Below are positions 8,054 through 16,569 of a stretch of DNA of 64,000 nucleotides, in pieces. Made by a program: the position numbers and the translations under genes. Source of the DNA: Roseococcus pinisoli. GTDB taxonomy: Bacteria > Pseudomonadota > Alphaproteobacteria > Acetobacterales > Acetobacteraceae. The notes under the pieces were generated by a model. That model saw only the letters and a list, made by a program, of their open reading frames with translations. It was not told the origin of the DNA and made no database searches. The number at the start of each line of letters is the position of its first letter. Position 1 is the stretch's first letter. The stretch spans positions 1,178,001 through 1,242,000 of the forward strand of contig NZ_JAHCDA010000001.1 in NCBI RefSeq assembly GCF_018413645.1, read 5' to 3'.

Positions 8054-9658
8054 ATGCGTCACGCGACCCTTGCGAGACTGACCCTCGCGGCCGGGCTGGG
8101 GCTCGCCAGCCTCACCCCTCCCTTCGCCCATGCCCAGACGGCCGATGCGCCGGCCCCGCACCGCATGCTCGGCACCGTGAACTTCCCGGTGACCTGCAGC
8201 CCTGCGGCACAGGCCGATTTCAACCACGGCATGCTGCTGCAGCATTCCTTCTGGTACCAGGTCGCCGGTGAGACCTTCCGGCAGGTCCGTCAGCAGGATC
8301 CGGGCTGCACCATGTCCTATTGGGGTGAGGCGCTGACCTTGCTCACCAACCCCTACAGCCCGCCCTCGGCCCAGAACCTGCGCCAGGGCCGGGCGCTGCT
8401 GGAGGAGGCGAAGCGCCTGGGCGCGCGCAGCCCGCGCGAGGCGGCCTATGTCGAGGCGCTGGCGCTGGTCTTCGCCGGCGACGATCCGCCCGGCCATCGC
8501 GCGCGGCTCGTGGCCTATCGCGACGCGATGGGCCGGCTGCACGAGCGCTTCCCGGACGACAAGGAAGGGATGATCCAATACGCGCTGCTGCTCGGCGTGG
8601 CCTCCTCGCCGGGTGACCGCACCTATGCCGATCCGCTGCGCGGCGCCGCCATGCTGGAGCGCGAGCTGGTGCTCCAGCCCGAGCATCCCGGCATCGTCCA
8701 CTACCTGATCCATCTCTACGACTATCCGGCCCTGGCCAATCGCGGCATCCGCGCCGCCGAGCGCTACGGCACGCTCGCCGCCGACGCGCCGCATGCGCAG
8801 CACATGCCCTCCCACATCTACACGCGCGTGGGCCGCTGGGGGGATTCCGTCGAGAGCAACACCCGTGCTGCAGAGCTGGCGCTTCGCAATCGCGAGGCTG
8901 ACGATGCGCTGCACGCCTATGACTACATGGTCTATGCCTATCTGCAGACCGGCCGTGACGACGCGGCGCGCGAGGCGATGCAGCGGGCCGTCTCGGCGCG
9001 TTTCGATGGCCCCACCCGCAACGCCTATGCCTTCGCCATGGCCGCGATCCCTGCGCGCTTCGCCCTGGAGCGAGGCGCCTGGGCCGATGCCGCCGCGCTC
9101 CAGCCGCGCCCCGAATCCAGCTTCGCTTATACCGAGGCGCTGACCCATTTCGCGCGCGCGATCGGTTTCTCCCGCCTGGGCCGGCCCACCGAAGCGACGA
9201 CCGACATCGCCGCCCTCGGCCGCATCGCCCAATCCCTGGAAGGGCGTGACGCCTATTGGTCGGAGCAGGTGGCGATCCAGCGCGCCGCCGCCGCAGGCCT
9301 GCAGGAATTCATGGCGGGCCGGCGCGAGGAGGGGCTCATCGCCCTGCGCGCCGCGGCCGACCGCGAAGGCCGTACCGACAAGCACGTCATCACACCGGGA
9401 CCGCTGGCCCCGGCGCGCGAGCTCTATGCCGAGGCGCTGCTGGAAGCAGGGCAGGCGCCGGCGGCTCTCATCGAATTCGAGGCCGTGCAGCGGACCGAGC
9501 CGCGTCGTTTCCACGCCATCGCCGGGGCCGCCCGCGCGGCCGAGGCGGCGGGGCAGCCCGATCAGGCGCGGCAGTACTACGCCGCGCTGCTCGACATAGC
9601 GGGGGATGGTGGAGGCCGGGCCGAGGTGGTGGCGGCCAGGGCCTATCTGGGGCGCTGA
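8054..9658 (+). CDS. Exported TPR-repeat protein with conserved histidine motifs
   Basis: A 534-aa protein with a signal peptide (MRHATLARL, hydrophobic core, cleavage near AHAQ-TAD). The mature part is helical and TPR-like throughout. Two histidine-rich blocks stand out near residues 215-260: HPGIVHYLIHLYDYP and PHAQHMPSHIYTRVG. I recall these blocks from a widespread proteobacterial TPR family of unknown role. They could bind metal; that is inference. ATG 8054 is preferred over 8024 because GAAGAGG lies 9 nt before it and the signal peptide begins there. The gene lies between ligD and a feoB remnant and may be cargo of a variable locus. Confidence 0.7.
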   Translation: MRHATLARLTLAAGLGLASLTPPFAHAQTADAPAPHRMLGTVNFPVTCSPAAQADFNHGMLLQHSFWYQVAGETFRQVRQQDPGCTMSYWGEALTLLTNPYSPPSAQNLRQGRALLEEAKRLGARSPREAAYVEALALVFAGDDPPGHRARLVAYRDAMGRLHERFPDDKEGMIQYALLLGVASSPGDRTYADPLRGAAMLERELVLQPEHPGIVHYLIHLYDYPALANRGIRAAERYGTLAADAPHAQHMPSHIYTRVGRWGDSVESNTRAAELALRNREADDALHAYDYMVYAYLQTGRDDAAREAMQRAVSARFDGPTRNAYAFAMAAIPARFALERGAWADAAALQPRPESSFAYTEALTHFARAIGFSRLGRPTEATTDIAALGRIAQSLEGRDAYWSEQVAIQRAAAAGLQEFMAGRREEGLIALRAAADREGRTDKHVITPGPLAPARELYAEALLEAGQAPAALIEFEAVQRTEPRRFHAIAGAARAAEAAGQPDQARQYYAALLDIAGDGGGRAEVVAARAYLGR

Positions 9659-9674
9659 GGCGAGAGGGGCGCGC

Positions 9675-9999
9675 CTACCCCGCGCCCAGGAAACTCGCCG
9701 TCTGGAAGGTTACGAAGGCGGCGGCATAGGCCAGCGCGAGCATGTAGCCGAAGGTGAACCAGGCCCAGCCGCGGCTCCCCGTCTCGCGCCGGATCACGGC
9801 CAGCGTCGCCGCGCATTGCGGGGCGAAGATGTACCAGGCGAGGAAGGCCAGCGCCGTCGCCAACGACCATTTGCCCGAGAGCGCGCTGCCATGCAGGGAA
9901 CGAGGGTAACGCCGATCTGCCAGTTGAAGCCGATGAGGCGCAGCACGGGCTCCACGGCGGTGCCGATGGAATAGGCGAAGCTGTATTCGATGGCCGGCT
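9675..9999 (-). pseudogene. Truncated feoB 3'-end remnant
   Basis: On the minus strand this encodes the last ~70 residues of FeoB in frame (ending TFQTASFLGAG, with its own TAG stop at 9675-9677). It then lacks the 79 bp corresponding to 14541-14619 and continues out of frame to 9999. Positions 9681-9890 match intact feoB 14331-14540 with only four differences in 210 bp. Three of these are silent and one is Ala for Val. Positions 9891-9999 match 14620-14728 more loosely (about 7 differences, most near the deletion). There is no start and no G domain, so it cannot make FeoB. It is a recombination scar rather than a gene. Confidence 0.88.
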
Positions 10000-10011
10000 C
10001 TCGACCCGGCC

Positions 10012-10068
10012 GGGCTTCGACGATGCGGGCGGGTCGCTGCGCGAGGCGGTGGAGAAGGCGACGAGGTA
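10012..10068 (+). pseudogene. Remnant of a second ligD 3' end
   Basis: These 57 bases match the end of intact ligD (7834-7890) with four differences. They still spell the ligD tail in frame (GFDDAGGSLREAVEKATR, then TAA instead of TAG). The fragment is fused directly to the feoB remnant at about 10000-10011. No upstream ligD sequence is present. Confidence 0.8.
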
Positions 10069-10082
10069 AGCCACGCTACCTT

Positions 10083-10105
10083 ATTGCGAATAACTATCAG
10101 TTGCG
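10083..10105. promoter_or_regulatory. Putative Fur box before fecI
   Basis: An AT-rich stretch containing TTGCGAATAACTATCAGTTG lies about 45-65 nt upstream of the fecI ATG in otherwise GC-rich DNA. It shares GCGAAT with the sites at 53-71 and 16532-16549 and resembles Fur sites found before FecI-type sigma genes. The palindrome is imperfect. Iron control is inferred. Confidence 0.5.
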
Positions 10106-10147
10106 GGAAAAGGTTGAAACCGCTGCGTCCGGATTCGCCATCGCGCC

Positions 10148-10654
10148 ATGTCGTCCCCTCGCTTCGCCCTGTTGGCGGCCTTCCAGCGCCATTCCGGCGA
10201 GGTGATGCGCATGCTGCGCCGCCGTGGCGCCGCGCTCGAGGTTGCGGAGGACCTGCTGCAGGAATCCTTCCTTCGCCTCATGAAGGTGCAGCCTGGCGAG
10301 GCCGTCCGGGACGCCCGGGCCTATCTTCATCGCACCGCCCGTAACCTCATGATCGATGGCGAGCGCCAGGAACGCCGCTCGCCGTTGATGCACCTAACCG
10401 AGGAGCAGCGTGCGGCAGTTCCGGGCCTGGCGCCGGCGGCCGACCACATTCTGATTGCCCGGGAGGAGCTCAAGCGGCTGCGCTGGATCATCGAACAGCT
10501 GCCACGCCGCCAGCGGGAGGTCTTTACCTTGCACCGCCTCGAAGGCCTTTCGCCGGACGAGATCGCGCGCCGGCTCGGCATCTCGCGCAACATGGTCGAT
10601 CGCCACCTGCGGCTGGCGCTGGAGACTTGTGTCGAAAGGTTCTCGGAACCTTGA
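10148..10654 (+). CDS. FecI-like ECF sigma factor
   Basis: A 168-aa extracytoplasmic-function sigma factor of the FecI type. Region 2 covers ~10-75 (EDLLQESFLRLMK, YLHRTARNLMID). Region 4 covers ~110-162 (LPRRQREVFTLHRLEGLS, then the helix-turn-helix IARRLGISRNMVDRHL). It should direct RNA polymerase to the downstream receptor gene once released by the FecR-like protein at the membrane. It is followed by fecR and a TonB receptor with a signalling domain, which makes a complete surface-signalling set. The leader carries a likely Fur box. The cognate siderophore cannot be told from sequence. Confidence 0.92.
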   Translation: MSSPRFALLAAFQRHSGEVMRMLRRRGAALEVAEDLLQESFLRLMKVQPGEAVRDARAYLHRTARNLMIDGERQERRSPLMHLTEEQRAAVPGLAPAADHILIAREELKRLRWIIEQLPRRQREVFTLHRLEGLSPDEIARRLGISRNMVDRHLRLALETCVERFSEP

Positions 10655-10677
10655 CGGAGGGGGTGGGGCGGCTCGCT

Positions 10678-11637
10678 ATGCGCATGGAGGCGCAATTGGG
10701 CGATCAGCGTGACGCAGCGATCAGGAGTGAGGCAGCCGCCTGGGTGCTGCGCCTCGATGCGCCCGAGGCGAGCGCCGCGGACGGTGTCGCCTGTGAAGAA
10801 TGGCTCGCGCGCGACCCCCGTCACGCCCGGGCCTTCCGCGAGGCTCAGCTCGTATTTCACGGTGCGTGCCATGCCCTGCGCCTTTCCGCGCCAGTGCGTC
10901 GGCCGGCCTTGCGGCGGCGTTCCGCCTGGATGGCCTCGGCCGTCGTTGCCGCCGGTATCCTTCTCTTTTTTACCCTGGACGGTCCGGTTCGGTTGCAGGC
11001 CGATGTGGTCGCCGGCCTTGATGAGCAGCCGACCCTGACCTTGCCCGACGGCTCGACCGTCCAGCTGGATTCCGCGTCGGCCATTGCCGTCACCTTCGAT
11101 GCGACGCGCCGTGACGTGCGCCTGCTGCGTGGAGAGGCCTATTTCCGTGTCGTCGCTGATGCCGGGCGCCCCTTCACCGTGCAGGCAGCGGGTGGATCGA
11201 GCACCGCGCTCGGCACCGAATTCGACGTCAGGCTGATGGCTGAAGGCGCCGAGGTCGGCGTCATGCAGCACGCCGTCCGTGTCGTTGCCCCCGTCTCCGG
11301 CGGACCAGCCCAGGAGGCCACGCTCCGCGAGGGGCAGCAGGTCGTCTATGGCAGCGATGGTCGTCTCGGCGCGATCCGAGGTGCGGATCCTGCCGCGATC
11401 GCGGCCTGGCGCGGCGGCACGCTGGTCGTGGAGAACGCCACCCTGGCCTCGGTGGTGGAGCGCCTGGGCCGGCGCACGCGCACCCGTATCGTTATCGCGA
11501 CCGATACCCTGGCCCGGCGGCGCATCAGCGGCAGCTTCGATATCAGCGATCCTCTGGCGGCGTTGACAGTGCTGGAGCGCACCCTCGGCATCGGATCCAC
11601 TCGCCTGGGCGGGCTGGTCATCGTCCTGCACAGCTGA
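10678..11637 (+). CDS. FecR-like transmembrane anti-sigma regulator
   Basis: A 319-aa inner-membrane regulator. The N-terminal cytoplasmic DUF4880 part (AAAWVLRLDAP, CEEWLARDPRHARAF) binds the sigma factor. One membrane helix lies at ~76-93. A periplasmic FecR domain follows (LPDGSTVQLDSASAI, LLRGEAYFRVV), then a C-terminal DUF4974 domain (SGSFDISDPLAALTVLE). The frame is open to a TTG at 10627 that would overlap fecI. ATG 10678 gives a normal N-terminus, with the GGAGG at 10656-10660 rather far upstream, so the exact start is uncertain (ATG 10684 is also possible). Confidence 0.88.
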   Translation: MRMEAQLGDQRDAAIRSEAAAWVLRLDAPEASAADGVACEEWLARDPRHARAFREAQLVFHGACHALRLSAPVRRPALRRRSAWMASAVVAAGILLFFTLDGPVRLQADVVAGLDEQPTLTLPDGSTVQLDSASAIAVTFDATRRDVRLLRGEAYFRVVADAGRPFTVQAAGGSSTALGTEFDVRLMAEGAEVGVMQHAVRVVAPVSGGPAQEATLREGQQVVYGSDGRLGAIRGADPAAIAAWRGGTLVVENATLASVVERLGRRTRTRIVIATDTLARRRISGSFDISDPLAALTVLERTLGIGSTRLGGLVIVLHS

Positions 11638-11737
11638 AATTTTTCGACTTCGCCACGTCCCGGAATTCCGATCCGCGTCGTCCTGATGAAGGAGGGGTCA
11701 TGAACTCGGCCCCGATGTCTCGGGTTTTGGGGGATCG

Positions 11738-14158
11738 ATGTTGGTTTCGAAGGATCAGGCCGCCGCTTGGCGCAGTCGGATGGGACTCGCCCTGCGCGTC
11801 GCACTGTTGGGGACGACGCTGCTCGCCGGGGGAGGCGTCGTGCTTGCGCAGGCGCAGACGGTTGCGCCGGCGATTGCCATCGCGGTACCGCCGGGGCCTC
11901 TCGCTCAGGCGCTGAACCGCCTCGCCGGGCAGACCGGGCTGCAGATCGTCTATGACGCCGCGCTGGCCGAGGGCCGCACCTCCCCCGGCGCTTCAGGCAG
12001 CCTCACCCCATCCCAGGCGCTGGAGCGCGTTCTGATCGGCACCGGCCTCATGCATAGCCTTGCTGGTGGCAACGTGGTGCGGCTGCAGCCGATTCCGGGA
12101 CCCGAGAGCGCCGTCAGCCTGCCGCAGATGGAGGTGACGGGGCAGGCCGCGCCCTCCACGGCGATGATCGGAAATCTTCCGCGCCCCTATGCGGGCGGCC
12201 AGGTCGCGACGGGGGGACAACTCGGCCTGCTCGGCAATCGCTCGATCATGGACACGCCCTTCAGCGCCACGAACTACACGGCCGAAACCATCCGCAACAC
12301 GCAGGCGCGCAGCCTTGCTGACCTCATGATCAATGAGCCCTCGGTCCGTATGGTCTCGCCCGTCTCGAACGGCAGCGAGGTCTTCAACATGCGGGGCTTC
12401 TCCGTGGCCAATCAGGATGTGGCCTTCGGTGGGCTCTTCGGCATTCTGCCCTTCTGGCGCGGTTCCGTCGCCTCGGCCGAGCGTGTGGAAGTGCTGCGCG
12501 GGCCGAACGCTCTGCTGAACGGCATGTCGCCCAGCGGCGCGAGCGGTGGCGCCATCAATCTCGTTCCGAAGCGGGCCGACGACATCGCGCTCACGCGCGT
12601 TACCGCCAACTACATTTCCGGCTCAAATTTCGGAGGCGCCTTCGACGTCGGCCGGCGCTTCGGCACGGACAACCGCTTCGGTGCGCGGATCAACGGCGTC
12701 TATCGCGATGGCGACTACAGCCGAACCTCCCAGCAGCATGGCGAGGTGACCGGCGGCTTCGACTGGCGCGGCGATCGTGCCCGCCTCTCGCTCGACATCG
12801 GTTGGCAGCAGGAGCGTCAGCAGGGCACCGAGGGGCTGATGGGCCTTGCCGCGAATCTCCCGCGCCCACCCACGGCGCCGAATGCGACGCGCAGCATGTA
12901 CCAGCCCTGGACATTCTGGAACAGCGATGCGGTCTATGGCGTGCTGCGCGGCGAATACGACATCGCGCAGGATGTCACGGCCTATGGCGCCTTCGGCGGG
13001 CGGCACTACACCTCGCAATACATCCTGCCTTTCGGTCAGAACCTTCAGGGCAACGGCGCCTTCACCGAGAACGCGATCTACAACAACGAATACTACGATG
13101 CGATCAGCTCAGAGGTCGGAATCCGCGGCCGCGTGCAGACCGGGCCGGTCGTGCATCGCCTGAGCCTGGCCGGCACCTATGTCGAGCAGACCTCCGGCGT
13201 GGTCGGGGCAAGCTTGTCGCCCCTCTCGTCCAACATCTATTCACCGAGGCTGACGTCCCGGCCGAACCTGCCGATCCTGCCGGGCATTCCGCGTACGGGC
13301 TATCTTGCGATGACCAGCATCGCCGTGGCGGACACGATGTCCTTCCTGGACGAGCGCGTGAACGTGACGGCGGGCCTGCGCCAGCAATACGTCCGCTCGC
13401 GCAGCTACAGTGCGGTCAGTGGCGTACGCACGGCCGCGTACAGCCAGGATGCGCTCACGCCGGTCGTGGGTCTTGTGGTGAAACCCTGGCGCAACGTCTC
13501 AGTCTACGCGAACTATATCGAGGGCCTGAGCCAGGGTGGAATGGCGCCGGCCGGCACGCGCAATGCGGGCGAGATCCTCGCCCCCTTCGTTGCCAATCAG
13601 TACGAGGTCGGCGTGAAGGTGGATTGGGGCAACGTCACCACCACCCTGGCGGCCTTCCAGATCACCCGGCCCAGCAGTTTCACCGATCCGGCCACTAACT
13701 TCTTCGTTTCCAACGGCGAGCAGCGGAACCGTGGCCTGGAGTTCAACGCCTTCGGCGAGGCCTGGCCCGGCGTGCGTCTGCTGGGCGGCGCCATGTACAT
13801 GGAAGCCGAGTTGACCAGCACGGCGGGTGGCGCGCTGAACGGCCGCAGCGCGGTGAATGCGCCGCGCTGGAGCCTCAATCTTGGCGGCGAGTGGGACACG
13901 CCCTTCGTGCCCGGGCTGACCCTTTCCGGCCGCGTGATTCACACCGCGTCGGCCTATCTGAACCAGCAGAACACCCAGCGCATTCCCGACTGGACGCGGT
14001 TCGACATCGGCGCCCGCTACCGCTTCCAGACGACACGTGGCCCGATCACGCTGCATGCCAATATCGAGAACCTGTTCGACAAGAACTACTGGATGTCGAG
14101 CTCGCTCTATCGTGGCGCGCCCCGGACTTTCCTGTTCGCGGTCAGCGCGGATTTCTGA
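11738..14158 (+). CDS. TonB-dependent siderophore receptor with N-terminal signalling domain
   Basis: An 806-aa outer-membrane receptor. A signal peptide ends near residue 38 (LAQAQT). An STN signalling domain spans ~45-105 (IAVPPGPLAQALNRLAGQTG), the plug ~155-280 (MRGFSVANQDVAFGG, VEVLRGPNALLNGMSPSG), and the 22-strand barrel the rest, with the expected terminal phenylalanine (VSADF). The STN domain should touch the FecR-like protein in the periplasm and report ligand binding. The plug and barrel layout is that of ferric-siderophore receptors. ATG 11738 has a GGGGGA ribosome site. The 100 nt before it are free of genes. Confidence 0.92.
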   Translation: MLVSKDQAAAWRSRMGLALRVALLGTTLLAGGGVVLAQAQTVAPAIAIAVPPGPLAQALNRLAGQTGLQIVYDAALAEGRTSPGASGSLTPSQALERVLIGTGLMHSLAGGNVVRLQPIPGPESAVSLPQMEVTGQAAPSTAMIGNLPRPYAGGQVATGGQLGLLGNRSIMDTPFSATNYTAETIRNTQARSLADLMINEPSVRMVSPVSNGSEVFNMRGFSVANQDVAFGGLFGILPFWRGSVASAERVEVLRGPNALLNGMSPSGASGGAINLVPKRADDIALTRVTANYISGSNFGGAFDVGRRFGTDNRFGARINGVYRDGDYSRTSQQHGEVTGGFDWRGDRARLSLDIGWQQERQQGTEGLMGLAANLPRPPTAPNATRSMYQPWTFWNSDAVYGVLRGEYDIAQDVTAYGAFGGRHYTSQYILPFGQNLQGNGAFTENAIYNNEYYDAISSEVGIRGRVQTGPVVHRLSLAGTYVEQTSGVVGASLSPLSSNIYSPRLTSRPNLPILPGIPRTGYLAMTSIAVADTMSFLDERVNVTAGLRQQYVRSRSYSAVSGVRTAAYSQDALTPVVGLVVKPWRNVSVYANYIEGLSQGGMAPAGTRNAGEILAPFVANQYEVGVKVDWGNVTTTLAAFQITRPSSFTDPATNFFVSNGEQRNRGLEFNAFGEAWPGVRLLGGAMYMEAELTSTAGGALNGRSAVNAPRWSLNLGGEWDTPFVPGLTLSGRVIHTASAYLNQQNTQRIPDWTRFDIGARYRFQTTRGPITLHANIENLFDKNYWMSSSLYRGAPRTFLFAVSADF

Positions 14159-14159
14159 T

Positions 14160-14324
14160 CGTGCCAGGCGGCCGAAGGGCACGACGATATCTGTCGCCCC
14201 TCGACGCCTTTGCCGTCACTGACGGGCGTGAAACTCTCGGGTGATCCACAATACGGTCGATCAAGTGCGGCTCCTTCCAGGGAGCCCGTCCTGCGTGCGG
14301 TGAGACCGCCTTATCGGGGCGCCA
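14160..14324. other. Gene-free gap between receptor and feoB stops
   Basis: The 165-nt space between convergent genes has only a weak hairpin right after the receptor stop (CGTGCC 14160-14165, GGCACG 14178-14183). I see no T-tract terminator. Homology with the copy at 9675 stops at the feoB stop codon, so this gap marks one edge of the duplicated stretch. Confidence 0.4.
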
Positions 14325-16220
14325 TTATCCCGCGCCCAGGAAACTCGCCGTCTGGAACGTCACGAAGGCGGCGGCATAGGCCAGCACGAGCATGTAGCCG
14401 AAGGTGAACCAGGCCCAGCCGCGGCTCCCCGTCTCGCGCCGGATCACGGCCAGCGTCGCCGCGCATTGCGGGGCGAAGATGTACCAGGCGAGGAAGGCGA
14501 GCGCCGTCGCCAACGACCATTTGCCCGAGAGCGCGCTGCCGAGCTCGGCCGAATCATCGTCCGACGCCTCGATCGAATAGACCGTGCCGAGGGCCGCCAC
14601 CGCCACCTCGCGCGCCGCCATGCCGGGAATGAGCGCGACGCCAATCTGCCAGTTGAAGCCGATGGGGCGCAGCACGGGCTCCACGGCGGTGCCGATGGAA
14701 TAGGCGAAGCTGTATTCGATGGCCGGCTGCGTCGCGCCCTCGGGCGGACGCGGGACGGAGGAGAGGAACCAGATCACCATCATCATCGCCAGGATGATGG
14801 TGCCGGCGCGCCGCAGGAAGGCGCGCGCGCGCTGCCAGAGCCCGATCGCCACGTCGCGCACGCGGGGCCATTTGTAGTCCGGCAGCTCGAGCATGAAGGG
14901 ATCGCTCGCCTCCCGGCGCCAGAGCAGCCGACGGAAGACGAAGGACATGCCCAGCGCGCTCAGGATGCCCACAGCATAGAGGCCGAACATCACGAGGCCC
15001 TGCAGGCCGATCCAGCCCCAGACCTTCTGGTCCGGGATGAAGGCCGCGATGATCAGCGTGTAGACGGGAATGCGCGCCGAGCAGGTCATCAGCGGCGCCA
15101 CCAGGATCGTCGCCAGGCGATCGCGCCGGTTGTCGATCACGCGTGTCGCCATGATGCCGGGGATGGCGCAGGCGAAGCTGGAAAGCAGCGGGATGAAGGC
15201 GCGCCCATGCAGCCCGGCGCCGCCCATGATGCGGTCCATCAGGAAGGCGGCGCGCGCCATGTAGCCGAAATCCTCCAGCAGGAGGATAAAGAGGAAGAGG
15301 ATCAGGATCTGCGGCAGGAAGACGAGCACGCCGCCCACGCCGGCGATCAGCCCGTCCTGCAGGAAGCTGCGCAGCAGGCCGAGCCAGCCTTCCTCCGGCA
15401 GGAGGGAGCCGACCAGGACGCCCAGCGCCTGGAAACTGCCGTCGATCAGGTCCATCACCGGTTCGGCCCAGGCGAAGACGGCCTGGAACATCAGGAAGAG
15501 CACCGCGAGCAGGACCACGATGCCGCCCACCGGGTGCAGCACCACCGAATCCAACCGGCGCGTCAGCGCGTCGCGGCGGTCCGGCACGCGGACGGCCACG
15601 GCGACGAGGCGGTCGGCCTCGCGCTGGAGGGCGCGCAGCTCCGCCGCATCGGGCGCGGTCCAGGGCGAGGAAGGGGTTTCGGGCCGGCGTGCCGACTGGC
15701 TGTCGAATTCCGCGAGGAGGGCGGCGGTGCCGCCGCGCCGCACGGCGACGGAGGTGACGACCGGCAGCCCGAGCTCTGCGGAAAGCCGCTCGAGGTCGAT
15801 CTCGATGCCGCGGTGCCGGGCGATGTCGATCATGTTCAGCGAGAGCAGCAGCGGCACGCCGGTGCGCTTCAGCTCCAGCACCAGGCGAAGGCCGAGGCGC
15901 AGGTTGGTAGCATCCGCCACGCAGACCAGCAGGTCCGGGCGCGGTTCGCCCCGGCGCTGGCCCAGCACGATGTCGCGCGTGATGGCCTCGTCGGGGCTGC
16001 GGGCACGGAGCGAATAGGTGCCGGGCAGGTCGGTCAGGCGCACCTGGCGGCGGCCCGGCGTGGCCAGCGTGCCCACCTTCCGCTCGACGGTGACGCCGGG
16101 ATAATTCGCCGCGCGCTGATGACTGCCGGTGAGCGCGTTGAACAGCGCGGTCTTGCCGCAATTGGGATTGCCCACCAGGGCGACCGAGAAGCCCTGCTGC
16201 GTGGCGGAAAGCTCGTTCAT
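14325..16220 (-). CDS. feoB: Ferrous iron transporter FeoB
   Basis: A 631-aa inner-membrane Fe(II) permease with an N-terminal GTPase. G1 is GNPNCGKTA, G3 DLPGTYS, G4 NMID. A helical linker follows to about residue 230, then the membrane core (residues 235-630) with the two Gate-type repeats. It is shorter than E. coli FeoB (773 aa) but of a length common in alphaproteobacteria. ATG overlaps the feoA TGA (ATGA at 16217-16220). Its last part is duplicated at 9675-9999. It lies tail-to-tail with the receptor gene, with 166 nt between. Confidence 0.95.
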   Translation of the reverse strand: MNELSATQQGFSVALVGNPNCGKTALFNALTGSHQRAANYPGVTVERKVGTLATPGRRQVRLTDLPGTYSLRARSPDEAITRDIVLGQRRGEPRPDLLVCVADATNLRLGLRLVLELKRTGVPLLLSLNMIDIARHRGIEIDLERLSAELGLPVVTSVAVRRGGTAALLAEFDSQSARRPETPSSPWTAPDAAELRALQREADRLVAVAVRVPDRRDALTRRLDSVVLHPVGGIVVLLAVLFLMFQAVFAWAEPVMDLIDGSFQALGVLVGSLLPEEGWLGLLRSFLQDGLIAGVGGVLVFLPQILILFLFILLLEDFGYMARAAFLMDRIMGGAGLHGRAFIPLLSSFACAIPGIMATRVIDNRRDRLATILVAPLMTCSARIPVYTLIIAAFIPDQKVWGWIGLQGLVMFGLYAVGILSALGMSFVFRRLLWRREASDPFMLELPDYKWPRVRDVAIGLWQRARAFLRRAGTIILAMMMVIWFLSSVPRPPEGATQPAIEYSFAYSIGTAVEPVLRPIGFNWQIGVALIPGMAAREVAVAALGTVYSIEASDDDSAELGSALSGKWSLATALAFLAWYIFAPQCAATLAVIRRETGSRGWAWFTFGYMLVLAYAAAFVTFQTASFLGAG

Positions 16221-16486
16221 GTCAGGGGCTCGACGAGGATGGCGGCTGCCTCGCGCCGCCGGAGGGCGATGGTGGCCGATTGCAGGCGGATCGCGATCGG
16301 GTCGCCGCCGAAGAGGCCCTGGTGGAGGATCTCCACCAGCGCGCCCTCGACGAAGCCGAGCTCGATCAGCCGCCGCTCGAGCTCCTCGGGATCCAGGCCG
16401 CCTGAGGGAAGTGGACGGAGGCCGAGGATGCGGCCGCGAAAGCCGGGCCGGGCGGAACCGAGATGTGCGGTGATGAGGAGGGACAT
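16217..16486 (-). CDS. feoA: FeoA family protein
   Basis: An 89-aa cytoplasmic protein with the SH3-like FeoA fold: RLIELGFVEGALVEILH and PIAIRLQSATIALRRREAAAI match the family. It supports FeoB in ferrous iron uptake. It is upstream of and overlaps feoB by 4 nt, so the two are cotranscribed. A GCGAAT-containing AT-rich site lies about 46-63 nt upstream of its ATG. Confidence 0.88.
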   Translation of the reverse strand: MSLLITAHLGSARPGFRGRILGLRPLPSGGLDPEELERRLIELGFVEGALVEILHQGLFGGDPIAIRLQSATIALRRREAAAILVEPLT

Positions 16487-16531
16487 GCTGGACCCGTGTT
16501 AGGCGGGGTCTTTTTGGTGCGATTGCTAGTC

Positions 16532-16549
16532 GATTGCAATTATTCGCGC
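16532..16549 (-). promoter_or_regulatory. Putative Fur box before feoAB
   Basis: Read on the minus strand the site contains GCGCGAATAATTGCAATC, which shares the GCGAAT-A-ATT core with the other two iron boxes. It is the most AT-rich spot between feoA and the yciF-like gene. The dyad is imperfect, so this is a weaker call than the site at 53-71. Confidence 0.45.
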
Positions 16550-16569
16550 CGCATGCTCACGCAGGTCCG

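Noticed and set aside
9675-9863. 62-codon minus-strand frame as a real small membrane protein
   Set aside because: It is the intact end of a feoB copy that is broken beyond it; no ribosome site at its first ATG.
10621-10677. TTG 10627 as the fecR start
   Set aside because: It would add a non-conserved 17-residue segment overlapping fecI; ATG 10678 gives the usual N-terminus.
14466-16502. 678-codon plus-strand frame opposite feoB
   Set aside because: Shadow frame; composition is atypical for protein and feoB is certain.
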